64,000 nt of DNA from Haliotis asinina (Eukaryota > Mollusca > Gastropoda > Lepetellida > Haliotidae): assembly GCF_037392515.1 (NCBI RefSeq), contig NC_090281.1:43562645-43626644 (forward strand), in the 5' to 3' direction. Below, piece by piece: positions 47,336 to 59,084 of the stretch. A program made the position numbers and the translations under genes. The notes under the pieces are model-generated. The model had not been told where the DNA came from, did not search any database, and was given only the letters and a program-made list of their open reading frames with translations. Positions within the stretch are counted from its first letter, which is position 1; the number at the start of each line of letters is the position of its first letter.

Positions 47336-50300
47336 GTAAGTTGGAACGTAACATGTCTGTTTAACTGTCATAGTCCAACCGATTAAGGAAACGTCCTCGG
47401 AGTTTATGTGGAACTGGAAATAAAGCTTGTGGTTATGTTTAACTTGTGAATAAATATGAAACAGTAACCTGCAGCACAGTCAGATTTAATTATCGATTGT
47501 CAAATTTAAAGGACAAGTACTTTCTTTCACTAAAGTCTGACCTCTCAATATAGCAGATATTTGATAGGCATTTAGAAGTTGGTAGTGTTTAATATGACCT
47601 CTCAATATATTTAAATGTATTTGTTTGTACTTAGGAATCTAATGTCAAATCAGAACAACTGCTCTCGGTTCCTGTACATATTCGTTTACGTTATTTGGTG
47701 TATTCAATGGTTTTGTATTCATATATTTCTCAGAACCGAGTAATTGTCTAATGCAGGATGGGATTTTAGAAATACATCTCCGTTTGGGTGAAACAGTTTC
47801 CCTCCCCCCAAACTGTTGGGATGCAGAGTGAAAATAAGTCATGCTTATCTGTTGTTATCTGTTGTTATAGCGAAAATAAATGAAACATTTAAGATAAATA
47901 AAAACATCGGGTGCCATCGGGAGACGGAAACGTTCAGCTTGGTGTCATCGCTGTTTGATAGTGATGACTTTGCGTCTGCTCGTTGTACAATGAACTCGAC
48001 ATTAAATAATTTTAGCAGATGTTGCTTATTAAAATGGAATAGTTTTGACGTTCTTACTTACTAATATTTCCTTATATACTATAACGTTAATATGTTTGAA
48101 TGATTTTGATAATTGCAGTAAATGTCTAATTTGCCATGGGCTGTAGGGGGTAGCCTATTGGTTAAAGGTCACATCGAACACCCGGGTTCTATTCCCTACA
48201 TGGGTAGCCTACAATATATGAATCCCATTTCTGGCGTCAGCCGCCTCGAAGTTACTGGAATCTTGCTAAAAGCAGGGTAAAACTAAATTCACTCACTCCT
48301 TAAGATAGCCATTTTTGCAAAGTGTATTCATTGCCTAATGTACACAACATTGCTATTTTACAGGACCACCATTGTGTACCGGGTGTGGGCGTGCCATCTT
48401 GGATGAGTTCATCCTGCGGGTTCAAGGCCGTCTCTGGCACTCCGCCTGCCTCCGGTGCTGTGTCTGTCACGAGAGTCTCAGCCAAACATGTTTTGCACGT
48501 GGAACTCAAGTGTTTTGTCAAAAAGACTTTTTCAGGTAAAAATATCAAACACATTGTGTACGAAAATTCATCAAAAACCAATATTGAAATTGCCCAAAGG
48601 CATTTAGAGGTTAGTGTAGTAATACATGACAAATATATGGATCCTGAAAGTTGTTATACATACATTTGGCTTGTATCAAAAAGAGGCAAGAACTAGCCCA
48701 GACACAAAGTGAGAAGCACTCAAACAATTTGTTTTTTGTTTTGAATCAAAGGCAATATTGCACTGAAAGCGTATTATGTGCATATGACAAAGAAAATTGC
48801 CAAACCTATCTTACGAGTTCCAGAAGATAAATACCGTTTGTGTACAGTACAACCGGACTATATTTCGGATGCTTACAAATTCATTAAAAATGATGTTTAT
48901 TGTTTATCAATCATAACATTCGCCTTCCCTTCCGTAAATCTTTCAAATTTTAAACAAAGTATTAGAAGGCAGATTAGAAATATGATGGTAATTAAAAAAC
49001 CATGTGTATATATCTATTCCCCGAACATGCACGTACGTACATGTATTGTAACGTGAATGATATTGTTACCAGATTACTCGGCACCCGATGTGCTGGATGC
49101 GGGAATGGAATACCACCCACAGAGAATGTCAGAAGGGCCCACGAGAATATCTACCACGTGACCTGCTTCACCTGTGTTGCATGTGACAGTAAACTGGAGA
49201 CTGGTGATGAATTTTACCTCCGAGATGACGGGCGTCTCATCTGTAGTCATGACTACCACAGCGACAAGCACACAGGTGAGACCTTTCTCAATCACAGTTA
49301 CATACATTTTGCCTCGACACACTGACTCGCCATACACTGTCTGATTACTGACGTCAGTACTATTGACTTTAAACACTATTTTAACATTTTATATTTAAAC
49401 ATAACTGAAAGCCGAAGTCTTACAATATGCAACACTTTGAATATTATTTGAAGGTTATTTCTATATATTCTATCCGAGAGAAGTCAATATTTCACTTCAA
49501 ACAAACTTCAGGAATGTAATTACATATAATGCAGAGTAAAAAGACGACATAAGGTCGAACACCCGCACTTCATATATATGAGCATGGTTCAGATACGTTT
49601 GTGACGAATAATTAATGTAATACTTTTATTTGTTTACTCCATACAAAGTAGGACTGTAAACCCTGACAAACATGGACGGCCTTGATAACATGGTATTTCT
49701 GTGGAAAGTTAAATATCATAAAGTTATAAACATACAGCAGATCCGTTTGTAACACAGACAGTCTGATTACAGAACCTCGCGTGTCTGATCCCTAACCCTC
49801 GAGCGTTTACTGGAGCGGGGGATCAGAGAGTATGGCAGGATTAGCCAATAATGGTAGCCTATTGTTATTACCGAAGGTGGTCTATCATTGCAGTGGATGG
49901 TCGAGCGTAACAAACAGCAGACCGGTCACTCATTGTTCACCTTAGGGCAGGTGGAGGCGATTCCTAGGACGACAACAGGTGTTTATGTAGTCACAGCATA
50001 TCTACTGTGACTATGCATGGTCTTTGTTGTCTCATTGTGTGCCAGTTGGTGCAACTTTTGTTGCTGTTAGCGTCCACTACAGGCAGATTTCGGGATGATC
50101 TTACAGTTCTCGGGGTTATAATACAAACCCTACTTCACCTCCCGAAACAACCTATATTATTGACCAAAATTAGACATTGTAGGACAGAACTCTTGTTTCG
50201 GCGCTTGGTTACTTTGTCAAAACAAATGGGTACATATGACTATAAGTAGATGCCATTGAGTAAGTCGCGAATTGTTGCACTGCTGGTGGGGATGCTTATG

Positions 50301-51968
50301 GCTAAAAAGGCTCAATGTCTCCAGGATATGTTTTTGAAATCATTTTAAACCTCGGATCCCCTTGATAGCAACTTGAGCATAACTTTAGTTTAGTCCAACT
50401 GAGGGTGATGGGGAACAGCAAACTACTAAGACGTGCACCAGATTTTGTATATAACTATGATTACTTTGTAATAGCTGAGGTGTTGTAAAATACGGTGAAG
50501 TTGTTGGGGCTGCACGGTTTAAGCACATCGACTGGGTGAACATGCTAATTGCATTGGTGACATTTGATGCGAATTCTTTTAACCATCACATAGATCAATA
50601 ATCCAGAAATAGTTTTTTTTTATAAAGTTCGTTCTTTTATATAATCACCAACTTCCAAAAAGAGACCAGTCTGTTGCATATCACGGTTATAAATAGGTGC
50701 TCACCTGACCTCTTGATTGACCACAGGTACCCCAAATCATCAATATTTCGTCGACATTACTTGTAAATATTCACGTGGAACGCATATTGTGATTTTTTGT
50801 TGATTTGTTGTCACATGCACAAATATTAATACAATCAATATTATTAATTCCAGGTGAAAAGGAGACTCTGCACCTTCAGGAAAAGAACTCGAGGACCTCA
50901 CTGACAGATGTCCAAATGAACATCCTGACAACCGCCTTCGCATCCTGTTCCAAGCCGTCTCGACAGACAAGGGAGAGTCTAAGTAGAGAGACCGGTTTGG
51001 ACCAAAGGGTCATTCAGGTTTGGTTCCAGAACAAGCGGGCCAAATGTAAGAGAGATCACACCGATACTTCAGACGGGAACAACAATGCATGCGCAGATCA
51101 ACAGGAAGTGAACTTGGACCAGGTGGCAGCTCCACCTGGTGGATTCCCGCTGCCTATAGTGAATGGAGGTAAGAGACGAGAAGATATTATGCTGTCCCGT
51201 GAAAGGGTGATGAGGTAGCCCAGTGGTTGTGTTGCTCTCTCCTCACGCCGAAGACACGGGTTCAACTCCCCACATGGGTTCAATGTATGAAGCTTATTTA
51301 TGGTGTCCATCGCCGTGACATTGCTGGAATATTGCTAACAGCGGTTTAAAACAATAACTTAAGCACGCCTTGCCATATCATGCCCTTTGTCCTCTTCTAC
51401 ATATTTCATACAGTCTGAATGCCAGATTAAATTTCGTTCCTAGTAACCAAGAATCTTAGCGTTGTGTGGTTCAGATTTTGTAACTTGCGTCAGACCCTAT
51501 TTTCGCTTACTACGTTACCATTTGACATTCTTAACACCAATCACTAGTTTGTGTAGTCCAAATTTTGAAGTCGATGTAGCTGGAACATTACTGATGGATG
51601 ACCAACACTCAAACATTGTTTGATTTTGACGACGTAATTCCACAAAGATATACACTCAGTCAATAGATTCATATGAATTCTTAAGTAATGATGTGTACTT
51701 TATTTTCACAGATTGCTTGGAGAGTCACAGACAACCCCCGACTCCATGCGACTTTTCCCACCTGGCAGAATTCCTGAACGTTCCATTACAGTTGTCCGGC
51801 ACTGGCGGACTTCCGTGGACAGCAACCCCAGACATGTGGGATGCAAATTTTGTTCCCCCGAACGTCGACCTTGACCCTGCTGATCTCAAGGACGGGGAAG
51901 TGTGCTCGAAACGACGCGGTGATGTCTCATGGGAGACACGTGACCAGCTGGTCAACTGCAGACAGTGA
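47218..51968 (+). CDS. LIM-homeodomain transcription factor, Lhx3/4 (Lim3)-like but divergent, complete
   Basis: Five exons (47218-47335, 48364-48535, 49073-49275, 50854-51168, 51712-51968) give 354 residues with all phases matching. Residues 44-96 are LIM domain 1 (CTGCGRAILDEFILRVQ, WHSACLRC, CHESLSQTCFARG, FCQKDFF). Residues 103-160 are LIM domain 2 (CAGCGNGIPPTENVRRAHEN, YHVTCFTCVAC, TGDEFYLRDDGRLICSHDY). Both keep all zinc ligands. Residues 174-233 are the homeodomain with SKPSRQTRESLSRETGL and VIQVWFQNKRAK; W48, F49, Q50, N51 and R53 are kept and R52 is K. The LIM wording (GIPPT..VRRA, TGDEFYL) is closest to Lhx3/4, which binds DNA and LDB1-type partners in neurons and endocrine cells, but the homeodomain is far too diverged to be the conserved Lim3 itself. 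The first of four possible ATGs was taken. A paralogue lies on the opposite strand at 61437-63418. Confidence 0.9.
48130..48300 (+). repeat. Short tRNA-derived SINE (family 1)
   Basis: Head GGGGTAGCCTATTGGTTAAA, B box ACACCCGGGTTCTATTCCC, tail CTTGCTAAAAGCAGGGTAAA and CACTCACTCC. It ends 60 bp before the LIM1 exon. Confidence 0.85.
48364..48535 (+). CDS. LIM-homeobox gene 1, exon 2 (LIM domain 1)
   Basis: Bounded by TTTTACAG| and TTCAG|GTAAAA. A whole LIM zinc-finger pair fits in the exon, ending DFF. Confidence 0.95.
49073..49275 (+). CDS. LIM-homeobox gene 1, exon 3 (LIM domain 2)
   Basis: Bounded by GTTACCAG| and CACAG|GTGAG; phase 2 in, phase 1 out. The same phases occur in the paralogue's LIM2 exon. 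Confidence 0.95.
50854..51168 (+). CDS. LIM-homeobox gene 1, exon 4 (homeodomain)
   Basis: Bounded by AATTCCAG| and GGAG|GTAAGAG; phase 1 at both ends. The whole homeobox is in this exon with no intron at position 44-48. Confidence 0.95.
51205..51362 (+). repeat. Short tRNA-derived SINE (family 1)
   Basis: Head GATGAGGTAGCCCAGTGG, B box GACACGGGTTCAACTCCCC, tail TTGCTGGAATATTGCTAACA. It begins 37 bp after the homeobox exon. Confidence 0.85.
51712..51968 (+). CDS. LIM-homeobox gene 1, exon 5 (C-terminal motif)
   Basis: Starts after TTTTCACAG and ends TGA. It carries HLAEFLNVPLQLSG and the tail MWDANF, DGEVCS and NCRQ, which recurs in the paralogue. Confidence 0.9.
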
Positions 51969-52500
51969 CCTCCGTATTAATACAGACTTTAACTAGCCCG
52001 TGCTGTTTGTGTAAGTACACGTGTACTTTTCTCCCTAGATAAGAGCGCAAAACGTAGGCTTATGTTGACGGAAGCCCTGTAATATTTGCTTTCATGGACA
52101 CCTGATTCAAGGAACACCCATCTACAAGGATTCCTGGAGTCCAGGCAACTCTATGATAGAGAAGTTCCGATTGCAGCAACTGATGTACTCGCATCAGGAA
52201 ATCAGGTGTCTCATCGGAGCGAACTCCTTGCTCTCCTCACCTCTGCATCTCCCACGAAATGCGTCAGTTTGAGGTTTTGATAGATAATACATATTTATGC
52301 TTGGATAGATGTATATATTGATGATTGGATAGATGTATATATATATATCTTGGTGCTCACAATTATTTATGACGAATGACAAACAGGATTTGAATTAATA
52401 AACAAATCTGACAGTTTCAGTATTTGTTGCAACTGTTTTTGTAATAACTTGCGGAACCGCACACACAGCTTGTATAATGTTATGAATTTGTGAAGTGTGT

Positions 52501-52506
52501 AATAAA
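52501..52506 (+). promoter_or_regulatory. Poly(A) signal of LIM-homeobox gene 1
   Basis: AATAAA 533 bases after the stop codon; an earlier weak option (ATTAATAAAC) is at about 52396. Confidence 0.4.
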
Positions 52507-52606
52507 GTATCAGCAATATGATCTGTGTGCCAGCGGATAATGCCTCTCAAATGACCGTCACACCCACTTCCCTTGAGGACATCGACCTGGATGTGGTACT
52601 TGGTAA

Positions 52607-52771
52607 CAGAGGCGATGGAGTAGCCCCGCAGTTAAAGCGTTCGCTCGTCACGTCGAAGGCCCGGGTTCGATTCCACGCATGGGTAGAATATGCGAAGCCT
52701 TTTTCTGGGGACCCCTCAGTGATATTGCTGGAATATTGCTAAAAGCGTCGTAAAACAATACTCACTCACTT
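52607..52771 (+). repeat. Short tRNA-derived SINE (family 1), near full length
   Basis: GGCGATGGAGTAGCCCCGC, AAAGCGTTCGCTCGTCACG, GGCCCGGGTTCGATTCCACG and GCTGGAATATTGCTAAAAGC, then CTCACTCACTTA. Confidence 0.9.
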
Positions 52772-52924
52772 AACGAACTAACTACTTAATAGCATGCAGG
52801 CCAGCATTTCAAACATGTGAATACCGTTTATAAACAACATACAAGATTACACTAAATCGACTTGTCATGTGGTGTTAGGCCTCGCACTTCTTTTGTGCGA
52901 AGCTGCTTCCCTAGCTGCAAGCCC

Positions 52925-53120
52925 GTGGTGGTAGGTTGGTTTGGCCGAGGGAGATGGCGTTGGCTTAGCCTAATTTACGGAAGCGTTCGCCCGTCACACA
53001 GGTGAGCCGGGATTATTCCCTTCACGGCTACAGTGTGTGAAACTCATTTCTGGTCTCCATTGGAATATTGATGAAATACTAGTATATAAAGATTGTGGCG
53101 TAAATCCCAGACTCATTTAA
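52925..53120 (+). repeat. Family-1-like SINE, diverged
   Basis: GGCTTAGCCTAATTTACGGA, AGCGTTCGCCCGTCACAC, CGGGATTATTCCCTTCACGG and GTGTGTGAAACTCATTTCTG follow the family order. Confidence 0.65.
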
Positions 53121-54770
53121 AGAAAGACATTTACCAGATCTTACCAGTGATACAAAGAATACACAGAAATAAACAAATGATGCTTCGTCACCACAGTATC
53201 ATTCAACGCAATCATTCAACACGTAAATAAACTCAGAACGCGACTTTCAATCCTCGTGATCATATTTGAAATATCTTTACACAGAGCTCGAGATAATTTC
53301 TTCAAGCATTTAGGTACTTACTCCCATGCCTGTTTATGTCTGAGTAATTGCACTTTTTAGGAATTAGTAGCATTATCGTAAAATGTTTCTTAATAGACTC
53401 TAGGTTTTAGTAAGTATTATGCAGTTGGCAGCCATTTCTAAACAGTCACCATGGAAATAATGGGTCTACTTCAATAATCTCCGTACAGTGGCTGCGGTTC
53501 TATTAGTGTGTAAGGCATCATTTAACATTTGCTAACACTGAGTTCGTGCGCCACGGCGAATTATCAAACGCAAGCCAGTTTTGTTAATTGAGTAAAATAC
53601 GCAAGGTATTTCAGACCCATTGGGTTTTAAGTGATTTTTATGCTTTTTTGTACTCCAAGATTTATATTTGACTGAGCAATTGTGATTTGTATTGATTAAA
53701 ACACACAAATACGCCCGTTATCTGTAGCTTCGATTTACAGTCACTTGAAATGAGAACGAAAATGAAAAAGGCATACATGAAATGCAATGTAAACGTAAAA
53801 TAGATTGCAAGAAAACATATATTTAATTCTTTCAATATTTCACCCACCCACACCCACACACGGTAACTATCAAACACACACCAGATGCAGACAAAAGTTA
53901 CCAGCAATTCTGCTTGCGAACAATGCGACACTCTCACGTGAACTGTCAAATAAAATGCATCAGATTATATCATAAACCTCTGTCAAAGTCAGGATATTTG
54001 CAAAAAGTCGATTTTCCTATTGCTACAATTTAATAATCTTGATTTAATTGGCAAAAACGTTCCCTCACATCATTTAATATTTTTTGTGTGAAGTTCAATA
54101 CGTTGTGTTGCTTTTTTTAAGTTGAAAAGAGAATGCATTATTTAACAGGGGCATTATTTAAACATATATTAAAATGGGACATTTTTCAAAATGCGTAGTC
54201 AACCAAGGTTATGGTAGGTAGCAGTTGTTTTGATAATTCAGTAGGCAAGGTGCTCCGTGGGCACGGCAGAACTATCTTATCTGAAGGCTGCTGAGACAGG
54301 TTAACTGGTCTCGGACTGAATATCTAAGGGGATCTGTTGACTGTCTCGACGAAAGAGGGTTCGAGGGAGGTGTTTGGAAAGCTATTATGTTTGATTACGA
54401 ATTGTTTTATTTGTGTTATTTAGACATTAATGTGTTCCTTCGGTAGCCGTGATACGTTGTCCTGTTATCATTTGTGATTTCCAAGATGTGACTGATTAAA
54501 GTCTGAAAATGCTTTGTCACAAGAAATGTTTAACAAGAATCTATTCAAAAACGTATCTGAATTTGTGCACTTTTGTATTCGTGTATTATATATGTGAATC
54601 CAGACAGAACCATCAAAAAGAATGTATAAAATGCAGTGGACAATAGAAGGAAGTCGTTTATTCGAACTTGAATATCTCGAAGTAAAACTTGAACCTGCAG
54701 GCCATGGTGCGTCTGCCGCAGCCGATGGTGGCACTATCATTGATCTACTTCATATATGCTAACATATCTA
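53121..54770. other. Intergenic, nothing seen
   Basis: A+T-rich sequence with no exon, RNA gene or clear repeat that I can recognise. Confidence 0.4.
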
Positions 54771-54771
54771 C

Positions 54772-54992
54772 CCGTGACGATTTGGGTTAGAATTGACAAT
54801 ATGTTTGTCGTAAGAGGCAAGTAACGGGATGGGGTGGTCAGGCTCGCTAACTTGGTTGACACATCATCGTATCTCATTTGCGTAGATAGAGGCTCATGGC
54901 CACTGGATTGTCTGGTCCAGACTCGATTATTTACGGACCGCCGCCATATAGCTGGAATATTGCTGAATTCGGCATTAAACTCGTTAACTTCT
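54772..54992 (+). repeat. Family-2 SINE
   Basis: CCCGTGACGATTTGGGTTAG, GGTGGTCAGGCTCGCTAACT, CACTGGATTGTCTGGTCCAG and GCCATATAGCTGGAATATTG in order. Confidence 0.9.
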
Positions 54993-55341
54993 GGTTTCCA
55001 TACCTGCAATGACAATGAATCTTTTTGGTTTTTGTTTAAGTTTCCACATTTGTAGTTTCCCTTCGCTAACTTGTCTTTCGTGTACAGATGTATTTTTTCT
55101 GCGCGATATATCCTTTCACCCGATAAGGTACAAAGCACATGGTGAAGTACGGGCATATAATGAACTGAAAGGATTGCTAATTTTAGTTCGATATAGACGT
55201 CTTTCCTTTACGCATTATGATTAAAATTTTCTGAACCAAAGATAAAGGTACATTTATGTGTTTCAGTTCGTTGTAATATGTACCCTATACACGTAGTACA
55301 TGCATATGACGAAACATTATCTTCCTTATAGAAAATACGTT

Positions 55342-55433
55342 TACAGCTATGAACTCTCCCCTTATGTGTATACAGCTATAAACTCTCCCCCTTATGTGTA
55401 TACAGCTATAAACTCTCCCCCTTATGTGTATCA
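55342..55433 (+). repeat. 30-bp tandem repeat, three units
   Basis: CAGCTATAAACTCTCCCCCT followed by TATGTGTATA occurs three times, almost perfectly. Confidence 0.95.
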
Positions 55434-55805
55434 CTTCTCAATGCCATTTAAAATCTCAATGTATCTAAATGGTTTATGCATAACATTCTATTGTATTACT
55501 GATCTGTAAGATTAAAGCAAGATAGTTGTCTGAAATGGAACGTCAATAAGTAGACTGATTTAAACAAATGATCGCTCAGGACTGATGGCCATAAGGGGAG
55601 GTTGTCATTTTGTTCTGGGAAGGCAGGAGTTCAACAACCTTGTACACATGCACTAGGGGTGATGATTTTGTTAAAATTGTGTTTTAGTCGGGAGGACTCG
55701 CCAGATCCCTGCAGTGAGGTCATAGAAGGAACGATTTTCAGTTAGTTGTACAGAAAATGTGTATGAAGCTCGTCATTTTGCTGATTTCTCGACGTCACCA
55801 AAGAC

Positions 55806-55892
55806 ATGCCGAATTGTTGCGTTGCCGTCAAATGGTCGTTGGGGTCGGGTGGTGGTGTCACTTTACACAGATTTCCACCGGCCCCCGTAGGT
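55806..55892 (+). pseudogene. THAP-domain first-exon fragment
   Basis: ATG begins MPNCCVAVKWSLGSGGGV then TLHRFPPAP, and GTAGGT follows at 55889-55894 as a possible donor. MPNCCVA...HRFP is the usual start of THAP zinc fingers (C2CH, DNA binding, shared with P-element transposases). The W of the second half and the final CxxH are not found nearby, so it is either a lone first exon or a relic of a THAP/P-type element. Confidence 0.4.
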
Positions 55893-56052
55893 TGTGCTTA
55901 TATTGGTTGTTTGTGTGTGCGAAGTGAGCATTGTGGAAGCCTGTGGTATATACTAAATCGGATGGTTCGCCCCATACCATGCTTCCAGGATAGAAAATGG
56001 CGTTCAAGTTTCATCGAGTTTATAAATTAAAGACTGCTTACTACACATTGCT

Positions 56053-56905
56053 GACCAAAAGGATTTGGCATGAATATAACGCTTTCTTCCTCGGAAGCGA
56101 GGTTACGGTCGAAGTTATTACGATATTATTGTAAGTAATGTTATATTGACCCCCGTCTCGCTTCCAAGAGTGAAATTGTTATGTTATAAGCAATGTCATG
56201 TAAAATCCTAATATCCGTCAATAAAATACATAGTTTACTACCAGTAGAAAGTAATTTTGATTTTATAAATCGGTGAAAACAAACGTAAATAGCATTTATC
56301 ATCAGACAGGGCGCCGCCATTTTTTAAAATCGTGAAGTCACGGGCTAAAGTCCGTTTGAATTATTGAGATTATGGTCTGTTTTCATCAAGTTAGAAAATC
56401 AAAACTACTTTTGACTAGTAGTTAAATATGCATTTGAATCGTGGCCAAAAGGATTTTGCATGGCACAACTTGTAACATAAGGACTTCTTCCAAGGAAGCA
56501 AGGTGGGTGTCGAAGTGACATTAATATTGCAAACAATATTATATTGATTTCCACCTCGCTTCCAAGAGTCAAGTTGTTATGTTATATGCAATGTCATGCA
56601 AAATCCTATTGTCCATCAATAACATACATAGTTTACTACCAGTAGAAAGTAATTTTGCTTTTGCAAATCGGTGAAAGCAAACTTAAATAGCATTCATCCT
56701 CAGACAGGGCGCCGTCATTTTTAAAAATCGTGAAGTCACGGACTAAAGTCCATTTGAATTTATGAGATTATGGTTTGTTTTCATAGAAAATCAAAACTAC
56801 TTTCTACTAGTAGTTAAACATGTATTTGAATCATAACCAAAAGGAGTTTGCACGACACAACCTGTAACATAACATAAGCGAGGTCGGGGTCGAAGTGAAA
56901 ATACT
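56053..56905 (+). repeat. 391-bp tandem repeat, 2.2 units
   Basis: GACCAAAAGGATTTGGCATG recurs in variant form at 56443 and 56835. Each unit holds an imperfect palindrome around GGAAGCGAGGT...CTCGCTTCC, the words AGACAGGGCGCCGCCATTTT and CTACTAGTAGTTAAA, and ends in the next ACCAAAAGGA. Copies 1 and 2 differ at many sites, so the duplication is not recent. Confidence 0.9.
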
Positions 56906-57959
56906 GCGCAATAAATTACTTCATTTGCTAAATTTACTTGGTTTGTAACGTTCGTTCACCACTATGTAGACATTTGTCAATATATATCTTTATATTTGGT
57001 CTCATGATCCTAATTACTTTATAATCATACTTGTATGCGTTTTGGAACTTAATAAAAAGAAGCGATCTGCGAATGTATAACAGGAATGTAACATCTAGAG
57101 AGTTTATAGTTTGCATATATGAATCTTAATTTACAAGCACACACTAGAGTATGTCGTCTGCATCTTTACACTTCACAACGAAAACAATGATTCTCTTGAC
57201 AGTTACGACAACGTAATACAAACAAAAGGCAAATATTAAAATAAAAGTCATAGGAGCAATGTCAGGCTATTAGCTTGTTCGAGGAATGTATCCATCAATA
57301 TCCACAAAAACGAGTGATATATAATTCATCTGCAGATTCCCCAAGTGATGTGTCTTTTAACAGTCTAATATACGAAAATATGATGTATCGTTTCAGGTTT
57401 TTCACATTGCTGTATAGTCTCATTGGTCACCCAAGATAGCACACCTGGCAACTAATTGCATAATTAGAGAAGCTAACAGTCTGACACAAACAACGCAGAA
57501 AAATGGTACCCATATATCATGTAACCTACCGGGTGAGACTTCAAATCCTGGCGAGGTGCTGACTGGATAATAATCCCAGACGTATGACTCATTGGCCAAT
57601 CACGTTAAAGTATGCTCGATGGCATTTGACCTGTCTGGCTTGGGCCACTTAGAAGCAATGATTGAGAAGTTGAGTTTAAAGTGTCTGTTCAAATGCGTTG
57701 ATAGTTTTCTGCACACACTTGACCAGAGGCTAGAGAGTCTTTACAGCCTGTTATATTCTTCTAACGAGATGAGACAGACACAATATCCAGAAGGTCAAAC
57801 GATAATGAAAATATTCTTGCCAATAGTCGAATGGGGTATACGGGGATTCTCGTGAGTGACCTCCCTTCGTGATTACAGTTAATATACATGTATATGCTAC
57901 CGAAATGAAGTTAAGGACCGCCCGATTCGTCCATATCGTCACGTTAATTAGCCAGGGTA

Positions 57960-58330
57960 TAATCCCGACGAATGTGATAGTTCTTCATAATATGCACGTG
58001 CACAACGCAGTAGCCCCATACACGTGCATGGGGTCCCATTCTTGACTTTGATGAGGTTTTTTCAAGAAGATCGAGAAATCACTTAGAACATTAATTTTGA
58101 CACTCATCTTGCATCACACGTTTCTTAGTGTTTGTTTCTAGTCGTTGGTTTTAAAATGAAAATCGAATGCATGAAACTTACATGCCACACACCAATCATC
58201 TTTCAAAAGCAACTACATTCCAAATAACTATGGCTGTAAGGCAGAGAAAATGGTGATGCACTCTCAAAACTTTCAGTAATATCACATCAACATTGATTGA
58301 CTCCAATGAATCTCCTGAATATTTTTAAAC
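57960..58330 (+). repeat. Dispersed repeat, copy 2 of 2
   Basis: Same order of words as 4120-4560, including TTAATTTTGACACTCATCTT and GATGCACTCTCAAAAC. Confidence 0.4.
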
Positions 58331-58794
58331 GTAAGTAAAAACAAACGAAGATCCCCTACTGAAAATGCAGTATATACAAATAGTAATGTAAATATTGTTT
58401 TCTATTGGCATAGGTCCAGATAGCGGGTACAAGCACTCGAATGTGGACCATGGAAACCAGTGGTTGCCAGTATAGAAGCAACAGCCCACGAAGTCTGACA
58501 ACTACTTAGTCTATTAGTCGTCGTCTACTTGAGTTCTGGGAATAGACAGAGCGTGCATGTGAGCTTTACAACGTGCCTAGTAAATGCAATGTCCATGGGT
58601 GGCTCTATCGGCAAAGACGTAGCAAGTCTCCGTGAAGAGTTGCGTTCCGTGGTACGATCCAGGTTCGCTCCAGTGTGTTTTTCAGCACCATGTTTGTTAG
58701 CAACATACCCGCGCGCGCGCGTTTCACATCTGATACCTCTAATACTGCGGGGTTTCATAGACAAGCTTACAAGCAGGAATTCTGTTCTAAGCGG

Positions 58795-58875
58795 GGACTC
58801 TGGGACAGCTAATTGTTAAAGTGTTCGCTCGTCTATCCGAAGATCCGGGTTCGCTTCCCCACACGATTGTTGCTC
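58795..58875 (+). repeat. Family-1 SINE head
   Basis: GGGACAGCTAATTGTTAAAG, GTTCGCTCGTCTATCCGAAG, ATCCGGGTTCGCTTCCCCAC; the body then differs from the usual family. Confidence 0.65.
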
Positions 58876-59084
58876 CTAATACAAGTCATTCATGGTCCTA
58901 CTACTGTGGCATGTTTGTGGTTGCTCCCACTGCCAAGCCTCATACACTACATCCATTTTCCAACTGTAGCCCAGGAGGAGAATCTCAAAAGGGGCCTAGA
59001 AATAGGATTTCGTTGCCTCCCTAGTACTGACTTGGTTTGACACTATGTTCAGTAAGTATGATGTATTTGGCTCATGAAAAGGCC

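Noticed and set aside
58529..58819. 96-codon frame with a GCGCGCGCGC tract
   Set aside because: No domain; it runs into a SINE head.
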